Assembly: GCA_025499705.1 (NCBI GenBank)
Contig: JAFMVE010000044.1
Location: 1-52,459 of the forward strand
Length of the DNA stretch: 52,459 bases
Direction: 5' to 3'
Source of the DNA: Carboxylicivirga caseinilyticus
GTDB taxonomy: Bacteria; Bacteroidota; Bacteroidia; Bacteroidales; Marinilabiliaceae
Shown piece after piece: positions 1 through 7,518 of this stretch (positions are counted from its first letter, which is position 1; each line of letters opens with the position of its first letter). Under the pieces are notes generated by a model that had not been told where the DNA came from, did no database searches, and was given only the letters and a program-made list of their open reading frames with translations. A program made the translations under genes and the position numbers.

Positions 1-358
1 CCTCCCTTTTAGGGGAGGTTTGGTGGGGTATAATGAAAGTAAAGTTACAATTTGAAAGATTCCTTATTTGCAGAATCACTTTTTGGACACCCTCCAAGGC
101 TGCACCAGTCTCACTAAAAAAACTACGGTCAATTGACTAAAATCGTTTAAACTCGTTGGCTTCGCTCAACTCAAACAAAAAACGATTTTTAATCGTCATT
201 TCAACCTTGTTTTTTTGCTCGCCAACTGAGGCCTTTTATAAACAGTTGCTTTCTTTCTTCATCAAATATTATTTAGGACGCTATTGTTGGAAAGTTTACT
301 ATCAATAACGGCTTGACAGGATCTGGGGTTTACAATAGAGAAATGATAAAGTGAGATG
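1..358. other. Gene-free left edge with repeat-like sequence
   Basis: No convincing gene lies between the window edge and the end of the HAD phosphatase gene. The stretch opens with a short GC-rich inverted repeat (CCTCCC, loop, GGGAGG; bases 1-18). It also holds a hairpin with 10-base arms AAAATCGTTT (139-148) and AAACGATTTT (180-189), and the 14-mer TTTTGGACACCCTC (81-94), whose reverse complement recurs at the other end of the window. The texture resembles a dispersed intergenic repeat or the decayed end of a mobile element. I cannot name the family. Confidence 0.4.
137..262 (-). CDS. Doubtful 41-residue micro-ORF inside the repeat-like region
   Basis: An open frame runs from ATG at 262 to TAG at 137 and encodes a charged peptide ending in LSEANEFKRF. 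It has no signal peptide, membrane segment or recognised domain. It covers the 139-189 hairpin, so the frame may merely be the coding-looking face of a dispersed repeat, or a leftover of a larger gene. No promoter box was found. I list it because the composition looks protein-like, not because expression is supported. Confidence 0.2.
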
Positions 359-1057
359 CTATAGAAGTAAGGGCAACAACTGATCCAGATCGCTAATTTC
401 GTGTGTAATCTTTTTATCGTGTTGCAGCTGTTTGCTGTTGAAAAATACCTGATCGATACCGGCATTGATAGCTCCTTCAATATCAGCTTCGAGACTGTCG
501 CCAATAACCAGTGCTTCTTTTTTACTGATGTTGCAGCTTTTAATAAAGTAATCGAAAAAATAGGGATTGGGCTTTTGCACGCCAATCAACTCAGAGATAA
601 AGATATTTTTGAAGAAAGGAGCGAGGCCACTGTTTTTCAGTTTTTTACTCTGCACTTCCCGAAAACCATTGGTGATGATATGCATCTCGTAATGAGGCTG
701 CAGTTTTTCGAGTACCTCAAGGGTGTTTGGGAAAAGCCTTGTCTTTGTGGGGCTGATGGTTAGGTATTGCTCGGCAAACTTACGCGCAATGTCAATATCA
801 TCGAAACCTACTTCGGAAAAAGGAAGATAGAACCGTTGTGTGTTCAGCGTTTTTTTATCCACCTTGCCTTTACGGTACTGGCTCCACAAATAAAGGTTAT
901 GGTATTCGTATCGGTTATGAAAATCATCAAAATCGTCGAAATATTCCTTTAGCTCAAAGGTGTCGAATAACTCAAGCAAGGTTTCTTCAGAGTTGGCTTC
1001 AAAATCCCAAAGCGTATGATCTAAATCGAAAAAAAGATGTTTGTATTTTCTTTCCAT
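359..1057 (-). CDS. HAD-superfamily phosphatase, YjjG-type pyrimidine nucleotidase
   Basis: This is a cytosolic HAD hydrolase of 232 residues. Motif I is FFDLDHT, giving the nucleophile Asp11 and the general acid Asp13. Motif II is the Thr in HIITNG near residue 130. The motif III lysine is in GVQKPNP, and motif IV is VIGDSLEADI near residue 187. The helical cap inserted after motif I, the length and the LDHTLWDF start match the YjjG family, which removes phosphate from (often non-canonical) pyrimidine nucleoside monophosphates. That substrate is inferred from the family. The gene appears monocistronic, with a -7 box just upstream (1075-1082). The terminator at 1101-1130 separates it from the preceding minus-strand operon. 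Confidence 0.8.
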   Translation of the reverse strand: MERKYKHLFFDLDHTLWDFEANSEETLLELFDTFELKEYFDDFDDFHNRYEYHNLYLWSQYRKGKVDKKTLNTQRFYLPFSEVGFDDIDIARKFAEQYLTISPTKTRLFPNTLEVLEKLQPHYEMHIITNGFREVQSKKLKNSGLAPFFKNIFISELIGVQKPNPYFFDYFIKSCNISKKEALVIGDSLEADIEGAINAGIDQVFFNSKQLQHDKKITHEISDLDQLLPLLL

Positions 1058-1074
1058 AACAGTGTTTCTGGTTA

Positions 1075-1082
1075 CAAAGATA
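1075..1082 (-). promoter_or_regulatory. -7 box TATCTTTG for the HAD phosphatase gene
   Basis: On the minus strand the bases read TATCTTTG, an exact match to the Bacteroidota -7 consensus TAnnTTTG, 17 bases upstream of the ATG. No good -33 TTTG is seen at the usual distance, so the call rests on the -7 box and its position alone. Confidence 0.5.
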
Positions 1083-1100
1083 GTGCAGAATAAGCAATAA

Positions 1101-1130
1101 AAAAGCGATCCCCGTTTGAGATCGCCTTTT
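1101..1130. terminator. Bidirectional rho-independent terminator
   Basis: The stem is GCGATC (1105-1110) with GATCGC (1120-1125), with A-rich sequence on one side and TTTT on the other. On the minus strand it ends in TTTTTT, so it most likely terminates the operon that ends with the lipoprotein gene at 1229. Confidence 0.75.
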
Positions 1131-1228
1131 CGTTATTTATCTAATTTCTATTGTTTTCGGTTTGATTCGGATTGTCACGTGATTTTCATCCAATGACATT
1201 GCTAGGCAAACGTCTGACTAATGCTTAA

Positions 1229-2092
1229 TTAATTTACCTGTATCACCAAATAACGTGATCTGCTCCAGAAAGCTTCTTTGTCGGCAATCTTAAGAACCAT
1301 GCTTCCTTCAGCTCCTTCTTCCAAAACATACGACGACTCAGGATGAACGGTTAAAATCTTAGCTTTTGGACGGAACAAAGGAATAGAATCGATTTCGCGG
1401 TAATCGATGGTTGTAAAATACTCCTCATCGTATCCTTCGCCGGTAACTTTTTTCTTGCTGAAAAGGCCATCGCTTTCGATGATCTTCTGATCCATTAATT
1501 CATTTTTAGTGCCAAAAACATAATGCGCTTTGTAAAGCTGTTCTGTAGCTTGGGCCAGTTGTTGTTGTGTAGCTGTTCTCACACTTTCGAGCGAATCAAC
1601 AACACTTTGCAAGCCATCGATTGTGAAGTTTAATTCGGTAATCTCAAGGCTTTGACTTTCTAACTGTTGCTTCAGCTTGATAATTTCAAGCGTTTTATCT
1701 TTTAACTGCTGATTCAGACGATTCACCAGTTTGTTCAGATTGGCATTGTTGGTGCCCGATTGTTTCAGGTCTTTTTCAAGCTTTGATATTTGCTCTTTGT
1801 TCTGCAACATTAAATCGTAAATCAACTGAATGTCACTGTTGATTCTGTCTTCCAGTGCTTTGCCCGAAGCTTCACCACTGGAAACATTCATGCTGATGAT
1901 ATTTTCTTTTTCCTTTATCTGTTGCAGGTTGTCGTCGATGGCTATCATCGCTGTTACCAGACTATTCATCTGGCGGTCTTTCTCTGCAACCTCCATCATC
2001 AAAGAGTCTTTTTGTTGCTTGACTTCTTTTGTTTCGCTTAAGTTACAGGCAGTAGCCAGCACTATCAAAGCAATAGGAATAAGTCTTTTCAT
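1229..2092 (-). CDS. Coiled-coil lipoprotein of unknown function
   Basis: The 287-residue product begins with a lipoprotein signal peptide (MKRLIPIALIVLATAC, lipidated Cys16). It is followed by about 170 residues of heptad-like, Gln/Glu/Lys/Leu-rich sequence that should form long coiled coils (residues about 20-190). A compact C-terminal part of about 90 residues contains several aromatic/beta-type stretches. It should be anchored in the cell envelope. Layouts like this occur in uncharacterised Bacteroidota proteins, some annotated as collagen-binding-adhesin-like. I do not transfer that function. It lies 22 bases downstream of rsmI and is the last gene of a minus-strand operon closed by the 1101-1130 terminator. 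Confidence 0.75.
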   Translation of the reverse strand: MKRLIPIALIVLATACNLSETKEVKQQKDSLMMEVAEKDRQMNSLVTAMIAIDDNLQQIKEKENIISMNVSSGEASGKALEDRINSDIQLIYDLMLQNKEQISKLEKDLKQSGTNNANLNKLVNRLNQQLKDKTLEIIKLKQQLESQSLEITELNFTIDGLQSVVDSLESVRTATQQQLAQATEQLYKAHYVFGTKNELMDQKIIESDGLFSKKKVTGEGYDEEYFTTIDYREIDSIPLFRPKAKILTVHPESSYVLEEGAEGSMVLKIADKEAFWSRSRYLVIQVN

Positions 2093-2114
2093 ACGTAGAA
2101 TATTAAATGGGTGT

Positions 2115-2792
2115 TTATTTTTGTGCGTTTCCTTCTACTACAATCACTATTTCTCCTTTAACGGTTTTTGATGAGAAATATTGTACAAGTTCATCAAGAC
2201 TTCCTTGCTTATTTTCTTCATGTAACTTGCTTAATTCTCTTGAAACAGATGCTCTTCGGTCGCCTCCAAAATGCTCGGCAAACTGAGTAAGCGTTTTTAC
2301 CAAGCGATAAGGTGATTCGTAAAAAATCATGGTACGGCTTTCTTCCATCAAAGAATCCAATCGTGTTTTACGCCCTTTTTTCTGAGGCAAAAAACCTTCG
2401 AAACAAAAACGATCGTTGGGTAATCCTGAATTAACAATGGCAGGAACCAATGCTGTTGCACCGGGTAAACATTCCACTTCCACACCTTCATCAAGACATT
2501 TGCGAACCACCAGGTAACCCGGGTCGGAGATGGCAGGTGTTCCGGCATCAGAAACCAGGGCTGCATTTTCGCCGGCCATCAGTCGGTTTACCACATTTTC
2601 AACCGTGGCATGTTCGTTAAATTTATGATGCGACATCATTCGTGTTGATACTTCGAGGTGTTTCAGCAGAAAGCCTGTGGTTCGGGTATCTTCAGCCAGA
2701 ATAAAATCAACCTCTTTCAGCACTCTGATGGCGCGAAGTGTTATGTCCTCAAGGTTGCCGATGGGAGTCGGTACTACAAATAATTTACCCAT
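2115..2792 (-). CDS. rsmI: 16S rRNA (cytidine1402-2'-O)-methyltransferase RsmI
   Basis: RsmI uses S-adenosylmethionine to methylate the 2'-OH of C1402 in the decoding centre of 16S rRNA. The 225 residues carry the family signature from the start: PTPIGNLEDITLRA, then LAEDTR, LVSDAGTPAISDPG (SAM-binding loop, about residues 80-93) and the FEGFLP segment. The C-terminal RELSKLHEE and GEIVIVVEG motifs are also present. The protein lacks the extra C-terminal domain of longer proteobacterial forms (about 280 residues), which is usual for Bacteroidota. It sits 6 bases downstream of the uncharacterised 2799-3608 gene, so the two are almost certainly co-transcribed. Confidence 0.93.
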   Translation of the reverse strand: MGKLFVVPTPIGNLEDITLRAIRVLKEVDFILAEDTRTTGFLLKHLEVSTRMMSHHKFNEHATVENVVNRLMAGENAALVSDAGTPAISDPGYLVVRKCLDEGVEVECLPGATALVPAIVNSGLPNDRFCFEGFLPQKKGRKTRLDSLMEESRTMIFYESPYRLVKTLTQFAEHFGGDRRASVSRELSKLHEENKQGSLDELVQYFSSKTVKGEIVIVVEGNAQK

Positions 2793-2798
2793 ATCAGC

Positions 2799-3608
2799 TT
2801 ATATAAATCGTCGTTGAATGTTTTTAATAAAGGATTGACTTACTTCATTGTCTTCTTCCCATTTGAAGTTTGACTGCAGAAATTGTCGTGCCGATTCAAA
2901 TGAGTCCATTTGGTTTAGCTGATCAAGTGTCTGGTTCAGTAATTCCATACTGCCTCCAAATAATTCGCGCTGATAATAAAAACGGTCGTTGATACCAATG
3001 GCTTTTCGCACATCATCAACGGGCTTTCCAATCTGGGTAAAGTGGCTGCCTTCTTTTTTTACAGCAATCTGCTCGTTTACCGATTTCACTTCGGTATGAA
3101 TTTGCTCACCTAACACCGTATTTTTCTTTTCCACTGTTTTTTCAACAGTTTCTTTAGGAGGTTCTTCGGTAATCACTTTCGTTTCAGCAACCACCCTGGT
3201 AGCTTCTTCAGTCTTAACCTCAATAACAGGTTCGGGTTTTACCTCTGCAACCGGTTCATTTTTTACTTCTGTTTTAACCTCTTCAACAGGTTGTGTTTCC
3301 TGAGGCTTTTCGCTGGCTTCACCACTGGCAAATTTTTTCGAAGATTCAGCAATTTCTTCTGCATCTTCAGCCGGAGTTGAGGTTCTCGCCGCTGAAGTCA
3401 TGGATGATTCTGTATTTTCTTTTACCGGGGCTGGCTCGTTCTGAACGGCTTCGAGCAAATTGAGTTCCTCGCTTATATTATTCAACTTGGTTTTTGCCAG
3501 GTTGATAAAAGCTGAGTTAATAAGCGGTTTACCTTTAAATGTTGATACCAATGTTCGCATCTCATTAAGGTCGTTCAAAATTATGTCGATAAGTGCTTCT
3601 CTTTCCAT
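2799..3608 (-). CDS. Uncharacterised cytoplasmic protein with Glu/Val/Lys-rich linker
   Basis: The product is 269 residues with no signal peptide or membrane span. A helical N-terminal segment (about 1-60) is followed by a long low-complexity region (about 60-190) rich in Glu, Val, Lys, Pro and Thr, with repeated PVxEVKxE-like units. A conserved-looking C-terminal domain follows (about 200-269; IGINDRFYYQRELFGG, then a helical pair ending in RRFI). I recognise this tail as a recurring Bacteroidota motif without a known role. It is the first gene of the rsmI operon and is divergent from tdk, with which it shares a 71-base promoter region. No function is proposed. Confidence 0.8.
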   Translation of the reverse strand: MEREALIDIILNDLNEMRTLVSTFKGKPLINSAFINLAKTKLNNISEELNLLEAVQNEPAPVKENTESSMTSAARTSTPAEDAEEIAESSKKFASGEASEKPQETQPVEEVKTEVKNEPVAEVKPEPVIEVKTEEATRVVAETKVITEEPPKETVEKTVEKKNTVLGEQIHTEVKSVNEQIAVKKEGSHFTQIGKPVDDVRKAIGINDRFYYQRELFGGSMELLNQTLDQLNQMDSFESARQFLQSNFKWEEDNEVSQSFIKNIQRRFI

Positions 3609-3631
3609 AGTGAAAAACGTGGCTTTTTACT

Positions 3632-3639
3632 TACTTTTG
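3632..3639 (+). promoter_or_regulatory. -7 box TACTTTTG for tdk-murF/alr
   Basis: TACTTTTG matches TAnnTTTG, 40 bases upstream of the tdk ATG. It directly abuts the opposite-facing box at 3640-3647. No clear -33 TTTG is visible. Confidence 0.55.
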
Positions 3640-3647
3640 CAAAGGTA
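3640..3647 (-). promoter_or_regulatory. -7 box TACCTTTG for the 2799-3608/rsmI operon
   Basis: On the minus strand the bases read TACCTTTG, 31 bases upstream of the ATG at 3608. It is head-to-head with the tdk box, with no base between them, so the two promoters probably exclude each other. Confidence 0.5.
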
Positions 3648-3679
3648 GTGATTGCAATTTAAAAAACTTCGTACACTAA

Positions 3680-4252
3680 ATGTTTCTTGAAAATAAGGCA
3701 AATAGAGACTCTCAAAGAGGTTGGATTGAGGTAATTGTGGGTTCAATGTTTTCGGGCAAAACCGAAGAATTATTAAGAAGATTAAAGAGAGCAGAGATAG
3801 CAAGACAAAAAGTTGAGATTTTTAAACCGATGGTGGATGTGCGTTACAGCGATACAGAAGTCGTTTCGCACGATTCCAATGCCATACGTTCTACACCTGT
3901 GGAATCATCGGGTAATATATTGCTTTTAAGCAGCAATGTTAATGTGGTTGGTATTGATGAAGCCCAGTTTTTTGATAACGGACTGGTTGATGTGTGTCGA
4001 ACTTTGGCCAATCAGGGAATCAGGGTGATTGTGGCTGGTTTGGATATGGACTTTAAAGGCAAACCATTTGGTCCGATGCCCGGATTACTCGCTACTGCCG
4101 AATATGTAACTAAAGTTCATGCGATTTGCATGCGCTGTGGCGATCTGGCTCATTTTTCTCATCGTCTTTCCGAAAATGACAAACTGGTTCTTTTAGGCGA
4201 AAAAGCTGAATATGAACCCTTATGCCGTAAGTGTTATTCTAAATTGAAATAA
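3680..4252 (+). CDS. tdk: Thymidine kinase
   Basis: This is a type II (TK1-like) thymidine kinase of 190 residues that phosphorylates thymidine to dTMP in nucleotide salvage. Visible features are the Walker A loop [10 protein letters not shown] (about residues 21-30), the Walker B-like [10 protein letters not shown], the lasso/substrate segment [14 protein letters not shown], and a structural zinc site with CMRC and CRKC near the C terminus. The length is normal. The murF-alr start codon follows one base after the stop, so the two genes are translationally linked. The promoter is the -7 box at 3632-3639. Confidence 0.95.
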   Translation: MFLENKANRDSQRGWIEVIVGSMFSGKTEELLRRLKRAEIARQKVEIFKPMVDVRYSDTEVVSHDSNAIRSTPVESSGNILLLSSNVNVVGIDEAQFFDNGLVDVCRTLANQGIRVIVAGLDMDFKGKPFGPMPGLLATAEYVTKVHAICMRCGDLAHFSHRLSENDKLVLLGEKAEYEPLCRKCYSKLK

Positions 4253-4253
4253 A

Positions 4254-6701
4254 ATGGCTCATATTACGCTCAAACAATTTGCCGATTATGCCGAAGGAAC
4301 ATTGATCGGTTCTTCTTCTTCAATTATTGAGCGTATTGCCTTCGACAGTCGAAAATTATTATTGACTGAAGGGGCTCTTTTTATAGCTATTAAAGGACTC
4401 AATCACGATGGCCATTCATACATTCCGGATCTTTATAAACGAGGTGTCAGGGCTTTTTTGGTTGAGAAGGATTTTGATTTTTCTACTTATAACGAAGCCG
4501 GATTTGTTTTAGTGGATGATGCTGTGCAGGCACTTCATAAAGTAGTTGCGCAAATAAGAAAAACTTTCCCGTTCCCCATTGTTGGCATTACCGGAAGTAA
4601 TGGTAAAACCATTGTGAAGGAGTGGGCCAGCCGTATTTTAGAAAAGCAGTTTAAAGTGGGGCGTTCACCCCGGAGTTATAACAGTCAGCTGGGAGTTCCT
4701 TTATCTGTTTTTATGTTAGAGCCCCATTGTGATGTAGCTTTGATTGAGGCAGGTATATCCAAGCCCGGCGAGATGCAGTTACTTCAAAAAATGATTGATC
4801 CTCAAATTGGTGTTATTACCAACATCGGACAGGCACATCAGGAGAATTTTCAATCACTCCAACACAAATTACACGAAAAATTAAAGCTTTTTCAAAAGGC
4901 TGAGATTTTATTATACAACCTGGATGATCAACTGATAAATGCTGGTATTAAAGAACTGTTGCCAGAGCTGCAGACTTTAACTTACGGCTCTTCCGGACAA
5001 GCTGATCTGCATATCATCAGTCAGGAAAATACGTCGAAGGGTAGGAGTATTCAATGCAGTTATCAGGGTAATACTTTTAAGGTTGAGTTGCCTTTTAATG
5101 ATGATGCATCGGTTGAAAATGTAATGATTTCTGTTTTATTGGCGTTGCATCTGGGCATGCACAAACAGGCTATTACAGATGCTGTTAAAAATTTGCAGCC
5201 TGTGGCCATGCGCCTCGAGCAAAAAGAAGGAATAAATAATTGTATCATCATTGACGATGCCTACAACTCTGATTTAACATCGTTGGAGTTGGCCCTCGAT
5301 TTTCTGGATCAGTTGGGAGCTAAAAAAGGATTAAGCAAGACTCTTATCCTTTCTGATATTTTTCAGAGCGGAATGTCATCAGAAGCCTGGTTTGAGCAAA
5401 TTCAGCGCCTGATGAAACTGAAAAATATAGAGCGTTTCATTGGTATTGGTCCTGAATTATACAAAGCCACTAACGGAAAAAATGCTTATCGTTCGACAGA
5501 GGATTTTTTAAGTCACGTTCATATTAATAGTTTCAAGGATGAAGCCATTTTGTTAAAGGGTTCGCGATCTTTTTCATTTGAACATATCTCATCCTTTCTG
5601 GAGCAACGACGCCATAAAACCATTCTTGAGGTGGATTTAAATGCTTTGATGCATAATGTGCAAACTTTTCGCTCAGTGCTGAAGCCGGAAACAAAGATGC
5701 TTGCAATGGTGAAGGCATTTTCATACGGAAGTGGATCGTTTGAGATTGCTAATGTGCTGCAACGTCAGAAAATAGATTATCTGGGTGTTGCTTTTGCTGA
5801 TGAAGGAATAGAATTACGTGAGGCCGGAATTAATTTACCTATTATCGTAATGAATCCCGAGGTGAGCAGCTTCCCGTTAATGCTCCAATACGATCTGGAA
5901 CCGGAGATATATAGTTTTCATCTTCTTGATACTTTTCTTAATGCAGCCGAACGACAAGGGAATCAAAAGGTATTGGTTCATATCAAAATAGATACAGGGA
6001 TGAATCGTATGGGATTTCTACCTGATGAAATGGATGAACTGATAATTCGTTTAGACCAAGCACCTTTGTTAAAAGTAGCCTCGGTTTTTTCGCATCTGGC
6101 AGGAAGTGACGAAGTTTTCCATGATGATTTTACCCGTAAACAGGGAGAAATCTTCAGCCGTTGTTGTGAAAAACTTGCCGATGGCATTGGGTATAGTTTT
6201 ATCCGTCATATTTTAAATTCGGCAGGAATTGAGCGTTTCCCGGAGTTGCAAATGGAAATGGTTCGTCTGGGTATTGGAATGTATGGAATTTCGGCATCCG
6301 GTAAGGATTTAAAAACGGTAGCAACTCTAAAGTCTTATGTGTCGCAGTTAAAACGTGTACCCAAAGGTGCTACCATCGGGTATGGACGACGAGGAGTTGC
6401 TTCGGAAGATAAAACCATTGCTGTAGTACCTGTTGGTTATGCCGATGGTCTGAACAGACTATTAAGTAATGGCGTAGGCCAATTGTTTATTAACCAACAC
6501 AAAGTTCCCTTGATGGGTAATATTTGTATGGATATGTGTATGGTTGATGTTACCGGCTTATCTGTTAAAGAAGGTGATGAAGTGGAGATATTCGGAAACC
6601 ATATCACCATGGATGAGATGGCAGAGCAACTTGGAACCATTCCATACGAAATACTTACCGGAATCAGTCGAAGGGTAAAACGGGTTTATTATCTTGAGTA
6701 A
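4254..6701 (+). CDS. murF/alr: MurF-alanine racemase fusion protein
   Basis: One 815-residue polypeptide carries two peptidoglycan enzymes. Residues about 1-450 are MurF, which adds D-Ala-D-Ala to UDP-MurNAc-tripeptide. They show the ATP loop GITGSNGKT (111-119), the NIGQAHQE segment and the DDAYNSDLTSL motif. Residues about 460-815 are a PLP-dependent alanine racemase: Lys487 in AMVKAFSYGSG is the Schiff-base lysine, followed by HIKIDTGMNRMGF and GYGRRG with the catalytic-type Tyr. The fusion couples D-Ala supply to its use and is a standard Bacteroidota architecture rather than an assembly error, since the frame is continuous. It is the second gene of the tdk operon. Confidence 0.95.
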   Translation: MAHITLKQFADYAEGTLIGSSSSIIERIAFDSRKLLLTEGALFIAIKGLNHDGHSYIPDLYKRGVRAFLVEKDFDFSTYNEAGFVLVDDAVQALHKVVAQIRKTFPFPIVGITGSNGKTIVKEWASRILEKQFKVGRSPRSYNSQLGVPLSVFMLEPHCDVALIEAGISKPGEMQLLQKMIDPQIGVITNIGQAHQENFQSLQHKLHEKLKLFQKAEILLYNLDDQLINAGIKELLPELQTLTYGSSGQADLHIISQENTSKGRSIQCSYQGNTFKVELPFNDDASVENVMISVLLALHLGMHKQAITDAVKNLQPVAMRLEQKEGINNCIIIDDAYNSDLTSLELALDFLDQLGAKKGLSKTLILSDIFQSGMSSEAWFEQIQRLMKLKNIERFIGIGPELYKATNGKNAYRSTEDFLSHVHINSFKDEAILLKGSRSFSFEHISSFLEQRRHKTILEVDLNALMHNVQTFRSVLKPETKMLAMVKAFSYGSGSFEIANVLQRQKIDYLGVAFADEGIELREAGINLPIIVMNPEVSSFPLMLQYDLEPEIYSFHLLDTFLNAAERQGNQKVLVHIKIDTGMNRMGFLPDEMDELIIRLDQAPLLKVASVFSHLAGSDEVFHDDFTRKQGEIFSRCCEKLADGIGYSFIRHILNSAGIERFPELQMEMVRLGIGMYGISASGKDLKTVATLKSYVSQLKRVPKGATIGYGRRGVASEDKTIAVVPVGYADGLNRLLSNGVGQLFINQHKVPLMGNICMDMCMVDVTGLSVKEGDEVEIFGNHITMDEMAEQLGTIPYEILTGISRRVKRVYYLE

Positions 6702-6712
6702 AAAATATAAGA

Positions 6713-7420
6713 TTAACCTAAGCGGGATATTTTTTCAAGGGTATCCTCATCCAGGATCTTAATTACCCGTCCGTTTACAGCCAGAACTTTTTCGTTTACA
6801 AAAGTAGTTAAAGTACGAATGGCATTGGATGTGGTCATATTTGAAAAATTCGCCAGATCTTCGCGCGATAAATACACACTCAGGGTTTCACCGTCTTCTT
6901 CATAACCATATACTTCTTTTAAAACACAAAGGCTTTCAGCAAGACGACCACGGATATGTTTCTGGGTAAGGGTAACCGTTCTGTATCGGGCAAATCCCAG
7001 CTCCTTGGCCATCGACTTCATAAAAGCCATTGATAAGGCAGGATTTGTCTGCATCAATTTATAAATAACGTTACGGGGAACATGAAAAATGATGCATGGT
7101 TCGATCACCTCAGCCGCTGCAATGTGTAAGTCTTCTGCAAAAAGGGCACGGTATCCAATGAAATCAGGGGCACTGGCCATCCTTACAATTTGTTCTCTAC
7201 GACCAACACCTTCCTTAAAAATTTTTACTTTACCTGAACCCAGACAAAGCAAGCCGGTTGGTTTATCACTCTCTCGATAGATAATATCGTTCTTCTTATA
7301 GTATAAGGTTGAATGATTCGCAAGAAGATATTCTTTCTCTTCCTCACTAAGGATATTATAGAGTTTGGTAATGTCCTTGATGGTTGGATCTAATCCCTCC
7401 GATTTCTTCTTTACCGGCAT
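6713..7420 (-). CDS. Crp/Fnr-family transcription regulator
   Basis: This regulator has an N-terminal cyclic-nucleotide-binding-type beta barrel (about residues 30-140) and a C-terminal winged helix (about 150-220; RGRLAESL, then SREDLANFSNMTTSNAIRTL as recognition region). There is no cysteine cluster, so it is not an oxygen-sensing [4Fe-4S] FNR. The effector is unknown. I take ATG at 7420 (235 residues) rather than the longer frame from 7453, because the -7 box at 7451-7458 overlaps that upstream start. The gene is convergent with murF-alr, 11 bases apart. No target gene can be named from the context. Confidence 0.85.
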   Translation of the reverse strand: MPVKKKSEGLDPTIKDITKLYNILSEEEKEYLLANHSTLYYKKNDIIYRESDKPTGLLCLGSGKVKIFKEGVGRREQIVRMASAPDFIGYRALFAEDLHIAAAEVIEPCIIFHVPRNVIYKLMQTNPALSMAFMKSMAKELGFARYRTVTLTQKHIRGRLAESLCVLKEVYGYEEDGETLSVYLSREDLANFSNMTTSNAIRTLTTFVNEKVLAVNGRVIKILDEDTLEKISRLG

Positions 7421-7450
7421 ATTTATGTTGTAAAACAATGTTGTATAACA

Positions 7451-7458
7451 CAAAATTA
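7451..7458 (-). promoter_or_regulatory. -7 box TAATTTTG for the Crp/Fnr-type gene
   Basis: The minus strand reads TAATTTTG, matching TAnnTTTG. It sits 30 bases upstream of the preferred ATG and on top of the alternative upstream start, which argues against that start. Confidence 0.45.
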
Positions 7459-7518
7459 ATAAAAATGTATAGGAGTACCATATTTCTTTTAAAAATTGAT
7501 ACTCAAGGTATACAATTA

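Noticed and set aside
401-763. 120-codon open frame antisense to the HAD phosphatase gene
   Set aside because: The opposite strand carries all four HAD motifs; this frame shows none of any family.
4254-6701. Possibility that murF and alr were joined by a sequencing error
   Set aside because: The frame is continuous with both domains complete, and the fusion is well known in Bacteroidota.
7421-7453. Upstream start of the Crp/Fnr-type gene
   Set aside because: The -7 box at 7451-7458 overlaps this codon; the downstream ATG at 7420 gives the usual family N terminus.
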